From: Sphingobium sp.
GTDB lineage: Bacteria; Pseudomonadota; Alphaproteobacteria; Sphingomonadales; Sphingomonadaceae
Length of the DNA: 64,000 bases
Assembly (NCBI GenBank): GCA_017984895.1
Contig: JAGNYO010000006.1
Coordinates: forward strand, 1-64,000
Reading direction: 5' to 3'
In this document: one piece after another, positions 17,524-26,133 of the stretch
How the letters are laid out: each line of letters begins with the position of its first letter
How positions within the stretch are numbered: the stretch's first letter is position 1
Program-made: the position numbers and the translations under genes
Notes under the pieces: model-generated
The model's database searches: none
Told to the model about the DNA's origin: nothing
Seen by the model: only the letters and a program-made list of their open reading frames with translations

Positions 17524-17646
17524 ATGATCGACACCTTCTCCCTGCTATTGAGCCATGCGCTGCTGTTTGTCGCCTGCTGGCGGCTGCTCGCGCGCCGGGA
17601 TCTCGATAACGAAGCCGGACGAAGCAAGGGTCCGCCCGATGCGTGA
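17524..17646 (+). CDS. Small putative membrane peptide before the ligase gene
   Basis: A 40-codon frame starts ATG ATC GAC ACC and reads MIDTFSLLLSHALLFVACWR with a hydrophobic helix and a basic C-terminal end, the look of a single-pass membrane peptide. It ends eight bases inside the ligase gene, so translation could be coupled. CCGGAA lies about nine bases before the ATG. Codon use resembles the neighbours. It is too short for confidence without conservation evidence. Confidence 0.4.
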   Translation: MIDTFSLLLSHALLFVACWRLLARRDLDNEAGRSKGPPDA

Positions 17647-18988
17647 CATCTTCTTCCTCGTCTTTCTCGCGGGCCTGTTTGGCATCGCGCTCAAGCGGCC
17701 ATTCCTGTTCGTGCTCGCTTATGCCTATATCGACATCGTTTCTCCGCAAAGACTGAGCTATTTCCTGCTCAACGCCATCCCGATCTCGCTCATTGCCTTT
17801 GCCGGCGCGTTTGGCGGCTGGCTGATCGCGGACGCCAAGCGTGACAGCCGCTTTTCCTGGCGGCAGCTGTTGATGCTGATGCTGCTCGTCTGGTGCGGCA
17901 CCACCACCGCCCGCGCCGATTTCCCGATCGACGCGGCCGCCAAATGGGCTTGGGTATGGAAAAGCCTGGTGTTCGCGATCTTCCTGCCGCTCACCCTGCG
18001 CACCCGCCTGCGGATCGAGGCGCTGGCGCTCGTGATGGTGCTGTGCGCCAGCTCGATCATCGTCACCGGCGGCATCAAAACGATCCTGTCTGGCGGCGGC
18101 TATGGCGAGCTGAACCTGATGGTCGAGGACAATAGCGGCCTGTATGAAGGCTCGACCATCTCGATGGTCGCGATCGCGATCATCCCGCTGATCCTCTGGC
18201 TATCGAAGCATGGCACCATCTTCCGCCCCGGCCGCCTCGTCACGCTCTATGCCGTGGCCCTCTCTGGCGCGTGCCTGCTGATCCCCATCGGCACCGTAAC
18301 GCGCACCGGCCTGCTGTGCATCATATTGCTGGGCGCGCTGTTCCTGTGGCGCAGCAAAAAGCGCGTGCAATATGGGCTGGCGTTAGCTGCGCTGCTCGTT
18401 GTCGCGATCCCGTTCCTGCCGACAAGTTTTACCGCGCGCATGGGCACGATCCAGAACTACCAGGGCGACCAGAGCGCCTCCACCCGGCTCGAAGTGTGGA
18501 AATGGACGCTGAATTACGTGAAGAGCCATCCAGCAGGCGGCGGCTTCGACGCCTATCGCGCCAACAGGTTCGAATATGACACGCTGCGCACCGAGGGCAT
18601 CGGCAACGACAAGCGCATCGTCAAGGAGCATGTGGTCGAGGAAGGGCGCGCCTATCACAGCGCCTATTTCGAGATGCTGGGCGAACAAGGCTATCCCGGC
18701 TTTGCGCTGTGGGCGATGATCCACCTGTTCTCGTTCATCAGCACCCACCGGGTCTATGCCCGCTACAAGCGCAGCCCGGCGCCCGATGAGGCATGGATCG
18801 CCCCGCTCGCCCTCGCCCTGCAACAGGGCCATCTCATCTACCTCCTCGGCGCGGCGTTCGTCGGCATCGCCTATCAGCCGCTGATACTGATGATGCTGGC
18901 GATGCAGATCGGCCTCGCGACCTACCTCGCCCGGCTGCGCAAGGCACAGGCCGCCACCCCGATATTCGCGCGGGTGGCGCGGGCGTGA
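17639..18988 (+). CDS. Putative O-glycosylation ligase, exosortase A-associated (Wzy/WaaL-like)
   Basis: The 449-residue protein is a polytopic membrane protein with about ten hydrophobic segments. The N-terminus MRDIFFLVFLAGLFGIALKR and the later ASTRLEVWKWTLNYVKSHP with AYHSAYFEMLGEQGYPG in the large periplasmic loop match the exosortase-A-linked O-antigen-ligase-like family. It probably polymerises or transfers a glycan at the periplasmic face. It lies in one plus-strand run with the small peptide before it and the acyltransferase after it (GTGA overlap). Confidence 0.86.
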   Translation: MRDIFFLVFLAGLFGIALKRPFLFVLAYAYIDIVSPQRLSYFLLNAIPISLIAFAGAFGGWLIADAKRDSRFSWRQLLMLMLLVWCGTTTARADFPIDAAAKWAWVWKSLVFAIFLPLTLRTRLRIEALALVMVLCASSIIVTGGIKTILSGGGYGELNLMVEDNSGLYEGSTISMVAIAIIPLILWLSKHGTIFRPGRLVTLYAVALSGACLLIPIGTVTRTGLLCIILLGALFLWRSKKRVQYGLALAALLVVAIPFLPTSFTARMGTIQNYQGDQSASTRLEVWKWTLNYVKSHPAGGGFDAYRANRFEYDTLRTEGIGNDKRIVKEHVVEEGRAYHSAYFEMLGEQGYPGFALWAMIHLFSFISTHRVYARYKRSPAPDEAWIAPLALALQQGHLIYLLGAAFVGIAYQPLILMMLAMQIGLATYLARLRKAQAATPIFARVARA

Positions 18989-20076
18989 GCGCCGGCATGA
19001 CCACCCCCGCCCGTCCGCAGCTCGATGGCCTGACCGCGGCGCGCGGGCTCGCGGCATGGATGGTGGTGCTATACCATATCCGCGCGAGCACGCCGTGGTT
19101 ACCGGACTGGGCAATGGCCTTCGTGCACAAAGGCTATCTCGCGGTCGATTTCTTTTTCATCCTGTCCGGCTTCGTCATCTGGCTGTCTGCGAGCGGAGAG
19201 TTCGCGGCGCGCGGGCTGGCCGCCAGCCCCGCGTTCCTGCGCAGGCGGCTGGCGCGCATCTATCCGCTCTATGCGACGATGCTGGGGCTGACGGTGGCGT
19301 TTGTCGCCCTGCTGCACGCCACCGGGCGCGATGCGGCGGGCTATCCATGGGCAGAGCTGCCGCTGCATATCCTGATGCTCCAGAACTGGGGCTTTACGGA
19401 GACGCTGAGCTGGAACCATCCCGCCTGGTCGATCAGCACCGAGTTCGCGGCCTATCTGCTGTTTCCCATGCTGGCGTGGCTGCTCCCCCTCGCCCGCGCG
19501 CCGCGCGTTGTGTTGGCGTTGGGCGTGGCGGGCATCATCGGGGCGATGGCGGCGGCGCTGCGTCATGCCGGGGTGGAGGATCTGGGTGCGGACATTCCCC
19601 GCTTCGGGCTGCTGCGGTGCCTGTGCGAGTTCACCGCCGGGGCGATGCTGTGCGCGCTGTGGAACCAAGGCGCGCACTGTCTGACGCGCTGGGCCGTGGC
19701 GGCGGCGGGCATGGCGGCGGCGCTGGCCTGGGGCTGGGGCTGGGGCGTCAGCACTATCAACGAACTCTGGGCCTTCCCGCTGATTACCGCCAGCACCATC
19801 TACCTGCTCGCGGATTACAACCGCGCCGGTGGCGGCACCCCCGCCCCGCTGCGGTATCTCGGCGAGTTCAGCTACGCCACCTATCTGGCGCACTTCATGC
19901 TGTTCATCGGGTTCAAGATCGCTTTTGTGCGGGATGCGGTAAACATCGCGCCGCATCTGATCCTCCTCTATCTGCTGCTGACCCTCGCGGCGTCCGTGGT
20001 TCTCTATCACGGGGTCGAGAAACCGGGGCGGCGATGGGTGGGCAAAAGGGGTGACAAAACCGCCGCGCTGCCCTAG
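18985..20076 (+). CDS. Membrane acyltransferase family 3 protein
   Basis: The 363-residue protein is an integral membrane acyltransferase of the OafA/NodX type. The N-terminal signature LDGLTAARGLAAWMVVLYH contains the conserved arginine and histidine, followed by YLAVDFFFILSGFVIW. About ten membrane segments follow. The GTG at 18985 overlaps the ligase stop by four bases (GTGA), favouring it; an ATG four codons later is an alternative. It likely decorates the exosortase-linked glycan with an acyl group. No C-terminal SGNH domain is present. Confidence 0.85.
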   Translation: MSAGMTTPARPQLDGLTAARGLAAWMVVLYHIRASTPWLPDWAMAFVHKGYLAVDFFFILSGFVIWLSASGEFAARGLAASPAFLRRRLARIYPLYATMLGLTVAFVALLHATGRDAAGYPWAELPLHILMLQNWGFTETLSWNHPAWSISTEFAAYLLFPMLAWLLPLARAPRVVLALGVAGIIGAMAAALRHAGVEDLGADIPRFGLLRCLCEFTAGAMLCALWNQGAHCLTRWAVAAAGMAAALAWGWGWGVSTINELWAFPLITASTIYLLADYNRAGGGTPAPLRYLGEFSYATYLAHFMLFIGFKIAFVRDAVNIAPHLILLYLLLTLAASVVLYHGVEKPGRRWVGKRGDKTAALP

Positions 20077-20087
20077 GGGCCGGCTTC

Positions 20088-20486
20088 GTGACCATGCTCC
20101 GCGCCCTGATTCGCGATCATCGCGCCCTCGCGCTGCTGCTGCTGGCCTGCGCGCTCGCCGCCAAGGCGCTGATCCCGCAGGGCTATATGGCAGGCGGCGG
20201 AACGAAGCTGCTCTCCGTCCAGCTCTGCCTCGACGGCATCACCCACAAGAGCATCGCCATTACCGTGCCGGTAAACGGCGACCCCGCGCCCCAAAAAGCC
20301 CCGGCAAACGAACCCTGCGCCTTCACGGCCCTCGGTATGGGCGCGCTCTCCGGGGCGGATGCACCGCTGCTCGCGCTCGCGCTTATTTTCATCCTCGCGG
20401 CGGGCTTTACCCCGCGCGCCCTTATGGTGCGTGGCCGCACGCCCTATCTGCGTCCGCCTCTGCGCGGGCCGCCACTTACTGCCTGA
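20088..20486 (+). CDS. DUF2946 family protein
   Basis: The 132-residue product matches DUF2946, small proteins found near copper or siderophore receptor genes. It has a hydrophobic N-terminal segment (about residues 12-30), two cysteines in VQLCLDG and NEPCAFTA (about 45 and 75), and a C-terminal hydrophobic segment (about 90-112). GTG at 20088 is chosen because AGGGG lies eight bases upstream; an ATG two codons later is also possible. It heads a run with a TonB-dependent receptor and a PepSY protein, suggesting a shared role in metal uptake. Confidence 0.78.
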   Translation: MTMLRALIRDHRALALLLLACALAAKALIPQGYMAGGGTKLLSVQLCLDGITHKSIAITVPVNGDPAPQKAPANEPCAFTALGMGALSGADAPLLALALIFILAAGFTPRALMVRGRTPYLRPPLRGPPLTA

Positions 20487-20569
20487 ACCCATAGCTTCGC
20501 CACGCCGACGGACCAGCGCTCACCCGCGCGCCGCCGTGCGATTTGCCCTAGTGTTCAGGATCGTTTCTC

Positions 20570-22978
20570 ATGAAAACCGCATACGCCGCGCTCGCGGCCG
20601 CCCTTTGCTTTTCCACGCCCGCCCTCGCCCATGACGCCGCCGACGCCGCCGACGCCGCCGCAGACGCGCCCGACACCATCCTCGTCGTCGGTCAGCGGGA
20701 CGCCCCGATCGAGATCGCCCCGCGCGGCCTCGCCGTGTCCCTGGGCGAGCAGCAGTTTGCCGCCGTCAACGCGTCCAACACCGAGGATCTGATGAAATAT
20801 GCGCCCAATTTCTTCGTGCGCAAACGCTATGCGGGAGACAGCAACGGCGTCCCCGGCTTTCGCGGCACCCACTCGGTGCAGAGCGCACGCACGCTGGTGA
20901 TGGTCGATGGCTTCGTCGTCTCCAACTTCCTCGGCAACAGCTTCAATTTCGCGCCGAAATGGGGCGTGGTCGGCCCCGGCGAGGTGCGGCAGTTCGATAT
21001 CGTCTATGGTCCCTATAGCGCCCGCACTGTCGGCAATTCGATGGGCGGCATCGTCGCTATCACCACCCGCGACCCGCAGGACACCGAGGCGTTTGTGAAG
21101 GTGCAGGGCATGGCGCAGCCCTACAAGCAGTTCGGCACCGATGACAGCTATTGGGGTGGCTCGGCCGAAGCGGGGTTTGGCCTGAAACAAAAGGACGGCC
21201 CGTGGTCGCTCCGCGTCACCGCGCGCTATTTCAAGAACGAAGGCCATCCGATGAGCTTTTATGGCCTGACGCCTGCGACGGGGACCGCTGCCACCATCCT
21301 TTCGACCGACACCATCATCACAGGCGCGATCGTCGATCCGAAGCAGCGCGCGGCAACAGCGGCGGGCACCGGCCTGCAAAACGTCCCGCAGAATTTCGGC
21401 GCAGTCTGCCTTACCGGCACAGGCACGCCTGCCTGCCCCACCGTCCCCGGCTCGGCCGCCAATCCGATCTTCGCCGCCCAATCGCCCGCCCTCATCAGCC
21501 AGAAACAGGGCAAGCTCAAGATCGGCTATGACGATGGCAGCATTACCGGCCAGTTGCTCTTCGCGTGGTGGAACAACAAGGACGACCAGCACGCGCCCGA
21601 TTGCTATCTGCGCGATACAGCGACGGGCAATGTAAAATGCGAAGGCCGTGTCGTATATAATGGCACGGTTTACACCGCTTCGGGCGCCAACTGGTCGATC
21701 ACCAACCGCGACGAATTTCTGCTTGGCCTCAAACTTGCCGCTCCGCTGTGGGGACAATGGACGGCAAGGGCCTCGCTCTCCACCTACCAGATCGTGACCA
21801 GCGACGGCTTTACCTCTAACGGCTATATCGCGGGGCGCGATAATACCGGCGGGCGGCTGGCCGAAGCCGGGCCAACCGGCTGGTGGACGGGTGATCTCAC
21901 GCTGGAGCGCAAAGGCGGCGCGCATGAGCTGGCTGTTGGCACAACCGCCAGCTTCTATCGCACCGACACCCGCAACTATACCCTGAACAATTGGCGCAGC
22001 ACAGCGGGCAAGGCGTTTTCCACCGAAACCTAAGGCAAAACGCGTATCCTTTCGGTCTGGGCCGAGGATGTGTGGCACATCACGTCCGATGCGCAGATCA
22101 GCGCAGGCCTGCGCTACGACGACTGGCGCGCGTATGACGGCGGGCTAGGCAGGCTGACCACTACCGCACCGATTGTCCCGGTATTCAACAGCTATGCCAG
22201 CCGCCACGAGGATGCGCTCTCGCCGACCATATCCGGCCAGGTCGATCTGGGTGGCACGCTGGTGCAACTCAGCCTCGCCATGGCGACACGCTTCCCCACC
22301 GTGGGAGAGCTGTTTCAAGGCAGCCTGAATGGCGATGGCACCTTCAATATCAATAGCTTCGACCCCATGCTGAAGCCGGAAAAGAGCCGGGACGCTAATC
22401 TGCTGGTGCGCCGCGATCTTGGACCTGTCACCCTCACCGGATCGGTTTTCTATCAGCGGGTGGAGGATACGATCTTCCAGTATTTCGGATTTAATCAGAA
22501 CGGCTTTACCAGTTCCACATACAAAAATATCGACCTCACCCGCCAGTGGGGCGTGGAGGCGATTGCCGAGACGAAGGACTGGCCGGTGCCGGGCATGAAT
22601 ATCGAGGCGAATGCGGCGTGGATCGACAGCAAAACGCTGCGCAATCGTGCCAATAGTGCGGCAGAAGGGGTGCAGTTTCCGCGCATTCCGCGCTGGCGCA
22701 TCAACGCGAATATGCGCTATTGTGTCACAGAAAATGTGCAAACTTCGCTGGGGATGCGCTATGCCAGCCGCCCGAATACGGACCTGTTCGGCACGCAGCG
22801 TGGCGACACCTTCGGCTATACGTCCGAGCTGTTCGCGCTGGATGCGCGGGTAAACTGGGATATTTCTGCGCATTTCCGCCTGTCCGCGGGCGTGGACAAC
22901 ATTTCCAACAACCGCGCCTGGGTGTTCCACCCCTATCCCCAGCGCACCTTCCTGTTGGAAGCGGGATGGAGGCTTTAG
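20570..22978 (+). pseudogene. TonB-dependent receptor, interrupted by an in-frame stop codon
   Basis: The signal peptide (MKTAYAALAAALCFSTPALA), a TonB plug domain with LMKYAPNFFVRKRYAGDSNG and a beta-barrel end in FHPYPQRTFLLEAGWRL show an outer-membrane TonB receptor of about 802 codons. A TAA at 22031-22033 interrupts it after 487 residues. The reading frame is unchanged on both sides: FSTET, stop, GKTRILSVWAEDVW. A single base change C to T in a CAA glutamine codon would explain it. Without the barrel's C-terminal strand the product should not assemble. The gene could be a recent pseudogene or carry a sequencing error. It lies between DUF2946 and PepSY genes. Confidence 0.85.
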
Positions 22979-22980
22979 AC

Positions 22981-24318
22981 ATGGAAAACTCCCTCTACCG
23001 CACCCTCTGGCGCTGGCACTTCTACGCCGGATTGTTCGTCATGCCCATGCTGCTCATCCTCGCGCTTACCGGCGCGGTCTATCTGTTCAAGCCGCAGGTG
23101 GAACGGTGGGAGGAGCGCAGTTTTCAGGGGTTGAGTGTGGCAGGAGCGGTCGCTCCCTCGCGTCAACGTGATGCCGCGCTGGCCGCCTTCCCCGGCGCGA
23201 GTTTCCATAGCTATCGCCTCCCCGAACGCTCAGGCGATGCCGCGCTCATCCACCTCGCCCTGCCGGACAACGCAGGGATGCGCGATGTGTTCGTCTCGCC
23301 GCAAGGCGACGTGCTCGGCTCATTGAACCCCGACCAGCGGATCATGGAAATCACTCAGGAAATTCATGGGCAATTGCTGCTCGGCCCCCAAGGGAGCTGG
23401 CTGGTCGAGCTGGCAGCGAGCTGGGCGATCGTGATGATCGCCACCGGACTTTACCTGTGGTGGCCGCGCGGGAGAGGGCTTGCGGGTGTGCTATGGCCGC
23501 GCTTGAAGCAGGGGCAGCGTGTGCTGTGGCGCGATCTGCATGCCGTCACCGGCTTCTGGGTGTCCGGCCTCGCGCTCGTTCTGCTCGTTACGGGCCTGCC
23601 ATGGGCCGATGTGTGGGGCAGCGGGTTCAAGGCCGTGCGCGCGCAGATGGGCTGGATCAAGGGCGTGCAGGACTGGACCCTAGGCGGCCGTGCGTTAAAT
23701 GCGGATATTGATGAGCATGCAATGCATAAGGAACATGACCATGGTGCCATGATGGGTGAGAGGCATACTATGGCGCATAATCCCTCCATGCACGATGCGC
23801 TCGATACCGTCACTGCACGGGCAGCGACACAGAACCTGCCCTTCCCGGTCATCGTCACACCGCCCGGCGCGCCACAGGCTTTCGGCGCAAAGGAGGTGCC
23901 CGGCTGGACTGTGAGATCTGATACGCAGAACCGCCCTCAGCGCATTACAATCCGGTTTGACGCGACCGGCGCGCAGGAAACCGCGCGCGAAACCTTCGCC
24001 GACAAGCATGTGATCGATCAGGTGGTGGGCTATGGCATTGCGTGGCACGAGGGCGCGTTGTTCGGATGGGTCAACCAGCTTATCGGTGTGCTGACCGCGC
24101 TGATGCTGGTGACCCTCAGTGTCACGGGATTTATCATGTGGTGGAGGCGCAGGCCGAAGGATGGCCTTGGCGCACCGCCTGCCCCTCGCACCCTTGCGCG
24201 CAACTTAGCGGTAATGGCAATCGGCGGATTTTTCTTCCTTACCCTGCCGCTGTTCGCTCTGTCGCTTATGGTAGTATGGCTCATCGACCGCGTGAGCCAC
24301 AAGCTATCAGCGGTTTAA
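22981..24318 (+). CDS. PepSY-domain inner-membrane protein with His/Met-rich loop
   Basis: The 445-residue protein is of the PepSY-associated iron-regulated membrane protein type: N-terminal segment RTLWRWHFYAGLFVMPMLLI, a PepSY-like periplasmic part, a helix (SWAIVMIATGLYLWWP, about 145-160), further segments and a C-terminal helix. A loop at about residues 244-270 is rich in histidine and methionine (DEHAMHKEHDHGAMM, then GERHTMAHNPSMHD), suggesting copper or nickel binding. GGAGG eight bases upstream supports the start at 22981, two bases after the receptor's stop. Such proteins often reduce or move metal that the TonB receptor brings in. Confidence 0.82.
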   Translation: MENSLYRTLWRWHFYAGLFVMPMLLILALTGAVYLFKPQVERWEERSFQGLSVAGAVAPSRQRDAALAAFPGASFHSYRLPERSGDAALIHLALPDNAGMRDVFVSPQGDVLGSLNPDQRIMEITQEIHGQLLLGPQGSWLVELAASWAIVMIATGLYLWWPRGRGLAGVLWPRLKQGQRVLWRDLHAVTGFWVSGLALVLLVTGLPWADVWGSGFKAVRAQMGWIKGVQDWTLGGRALNADIDEHAMHKEHDHGAMMGERHTMAHNPSMHDALDTVTARAATQNLPFPVIVTPPGAPQAFGAKEVPGWTVRSDTQNRPQRITIRFDATGAQETARETFADKHVIDQVVGYGIAWHEGALFGWVNQLIGVLTALMLVTLSVTGFIMWWRRRPKDGLGAPPAPRTLARNLAVMAIGGFFFLTLPLFALSLMVVWLIDRVSHKLSAV

Positions 24319-24708
24319 CCAGTCGCCACTCGGGATCGGTTCCAGCCCAACGACGGGCATGGTATAAAGATAGGCCCACGCGCACACTTCCGCGTCGAAA
24401 AGCTCTATACATATTACCTCCCGTCGATACTCTTGAGGGTGCGGAAAGCGGGGGCCGCACTCTTCATAATCGTCAAGCCATGCGAGGGTTGTCTCAGGAT
24501 GAGCCATGCGCAGCACATCACCCATGACCCAGCTCGCCACCCCGGCAGGCTCCACCCCCAACGCCGGATACCAGCCCAGCCGGAAGAGGCGACCGCGCGC
24601 TCTTCCTGCGCCCTGCCATGTCGCCTGCGCATGCAAACGCCGCGCCTCCTCATTACTGCAACCGCGCCGCAAAGTGCCATAAACGAACAGCAGGTCAGGC
24701 CCGCTCAT
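24307..24708 (-). CDS. Gamma-glutamylcyclotransferase-like (AIG2/BtrG fold) protein
   Basis: The 133-residue product has the cyclotransferase-fold start LLFVYGTLRRG (about residues 5-16), a GRARGRLFRLGWYPAL stretch and the acidic WLDDYEECG region with the probable catalytic acid. The family opens gamma-glutamyl or similar bonds to 5-oxoproline. ATG 24708 is preferred over the GTG two codons earlier because GAAGAG lies five bases before it. It overlaps the last 12 bases of the PepSY gene tail-to-tail, and its start lies 16 bases from an SOS box it shares with the divergent polymerase gene. Confidence 0.78.
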   Translation of the reverse strand: MSGPDLLFVYGTLRRGCSNEEARRLHAQATWQGAGRARGRLFRLGWYPALGVEPAGVASWVMGDVLRMAHPETTLAWLDDYEECGPRFPHPQEYRREVICIELFDAEVCAWAYLYTMPVVGLEPIPSGDWLNR

Positions 24709-24716
24709 GCACACTC

Positions 24717-24745
24717 TTCAAAAGAACAAAAGATGAACATATACT
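24717..24745 (+). promoter_or_regulatory. Probable SOS-regulated promoter with LexA box
   Basis: GAAC (24724-24727), seven bases, then GAAC (24735-24738) is a perfect alphaproteobacterial LexA box. It lies exactly inside the 17-base spacer between TTCAAA (24717-24722) and TATACT (24740-24745), a good sigma-70-like promoter reading toward the Y-family polymerase at 24774. LexA bound here would block RNA polymerase, fitting damage induction. Confidence 0.75.
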
Positions 24746-24773
24746 GGCTGCCGCGAATCATGAGGTGCTTTTC

Positions 24774-26060
24774 ATGTCCCAATCCTACCCCTCATCTCCG
24801 CTCAAATGGCTCTATGTTGATTTCAATAGCTATTTTGCAAGCGTGGAACAGCAGGAACAGCCGCATTTGCGCGGGCTGCCGGTCGCGGTTGTGCCCGTTG
24901 AGACGGAAAGCACCTGCGCCATCGCCGCCAGCTATGAAGCGAAAGCCTTTGGCATACGCACCGGCACACCAATTTGGGAGGCTAAGCGGATGTGCCGTGG
25001 GCTAGTTTGCGTGTTGGCGCGGCATGAACTGTATGTGGACTATCACCACCGCGCGATTGCCGAGATTAACCGCCATATCCCTGTGAGCGAGGTCTGCTCG
25101 ATCGACGAGATGGCCTCCCGTCTGCTGCGCAACGAGGCGCAGCCCGAAGCGGCCCGCGCCATCGCGCTTTCGATCAAGGCAGGACTTGCCGCGAATTTGG
25201 GGCCATGGGTGCGTTGCTCCATCGGCATTGCCGCCAACCGTTATCTCGCCAAGGTAGCAACAGATCTCGAGAAGCCTGACGGCCTCACTGTCCTGATGCC
25301 AGAGGAAGCGGAGCACCGCCTGATCGCGGAGCTAAAACCGCGCGATCTGCCAGGTATAGGCCGCAACATGGAGCGCCGTCTGTGGCTGAACGGCGTTCAC
25401 ACCATGGCGGAGCTGATGGCGCTGAACCGGCGGCGCATGCGGCACATCTGGGGTAGCATCTGGGGTGAACGCATGTGGTATCTGCTGCGAGGACATGATC
25501 TCCCCGAGCTGGAGACGCAGCGTCGTTCCATCGGACATAGCCATGTGCTGGCGCCTGCGCTGCGGCCGCCCGGAGAGGCGATCAACGTCGCACGCCGCCT
25601 GACGATGAAAGCCGCCGCCAGGCTGCGGCGCATGGGCTACACCGCCACCTATTTCGGCTTTGCGGCGCGGCTGGAAGATGGGCGCAAAATGGGTGGCGAG
25701 ATGCGCTGCCGCCCCGCGCAGGATAGTCCCGCCTTCCTCGCCATGTTGCTTGCTATCTGGGACCGGACAATCATCAGAGAACGAGGAATCGCAATCAAGA
25801 AAATTTCGGTCGTGATGCTGGGGCTGGCGGATGGAAACAGCATCCAGCTTTCGCTGTTCGATACGAGCAGCGGAAAGGCAGAGGAAAAATTGGAAAACTC
25901 ACCGCGCAGCCTCCGCCTGTCCCACGCGCTTGACCACCTCAACCATAAATTCGGCCGCGATACCGTGCTGATCGGCATGCTGCCCAGCGCCGGGCGCGGC
26001 TTCTCCGGCACCAAAATCGCTTTTACCCGTATCCCTGATCGGGAAGAGTTTCTGGAATAG
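24774..26060 (+). CDS. Y-family DNA polymerase (DinB/UmuC-like)
   Basis: The 428-residue protein is a translesion polymerase of the Y family. The first palm motif is LYVDFNSYFASVEQQ (about residues 13-27), the second is EVCSIDEMAS with the catalytic Asp-Glu pair (about 105), and the helix-hairpin-helix thumb reads DLPGIGRNMERRLW. A little-finger domain follows. The motif SIDEM in place of the common SIDEA sets it apart from standard DinB. GAGG lies eight bases before the ATG. A LexA box within its promoter points to SOS control. Confidence 0.88.
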   Translation: MSQSYPSSPLKWLYVDFNSYFASVEQQEQPHLRGLPVAVVPVETESTCAIAASYEAKAFGIRTGTPIWEAKRMCRGLVCVLARHELYVDYHHRAIAEINRHIPVSEVCSIDEMASRLLRNEAQPEAARAIALSIKAGLAANLGPWVRCSIGIAANRYLAKVATDLEKPDGLTVLMPEEAEHRLIAELKPRDLPGIGRNMERRLWLNGVHTMAELMALNRRRMRHIWGSIWGERMWYLLRGHDLPELETQRRSIGHSHVLAPALRPPGEAINVARRLTMKAAARLRRMGYTATYFGFAARLEDGRKMGGEMRCRPAQDSPAFLAMLLAIWDRTIIRERGIAIKKISVVMLGLADGNSIQLSLFDTSSGKAEEKLENSPRSLRLSHALDHLNHKFGRDTVLIGMLPSAGRGFSGTKIAFTRIPDREEFLE

Positions 26061-26133
26061 CGCCCACGCCCGGACAGAGCTTCTCCATCCTACAATGGGG
26101 AGACAGCATTCTTCGACATCCGGGAGGAACATC

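Noticed and set aside
19056..20054. Open frame of 332 codons on the plus strand
   Set aside because: It is an out-of-frame reading of the acyltransferase gene and rich in Arg/Gly/Ala without motifs.
20555..22078. Open frame of 507 codons on the minus strand
   Set aside because: It is a shadow of the TonB receptor, whose plug and barrel sequence is well recognisable.
24735..24776. ATG at 24733 as a possible start of the polymerase
   Set aside because: It lies inside the LexA box and is not in frame with the conserved motifs; ATG 24774 has a proper ribosome site.
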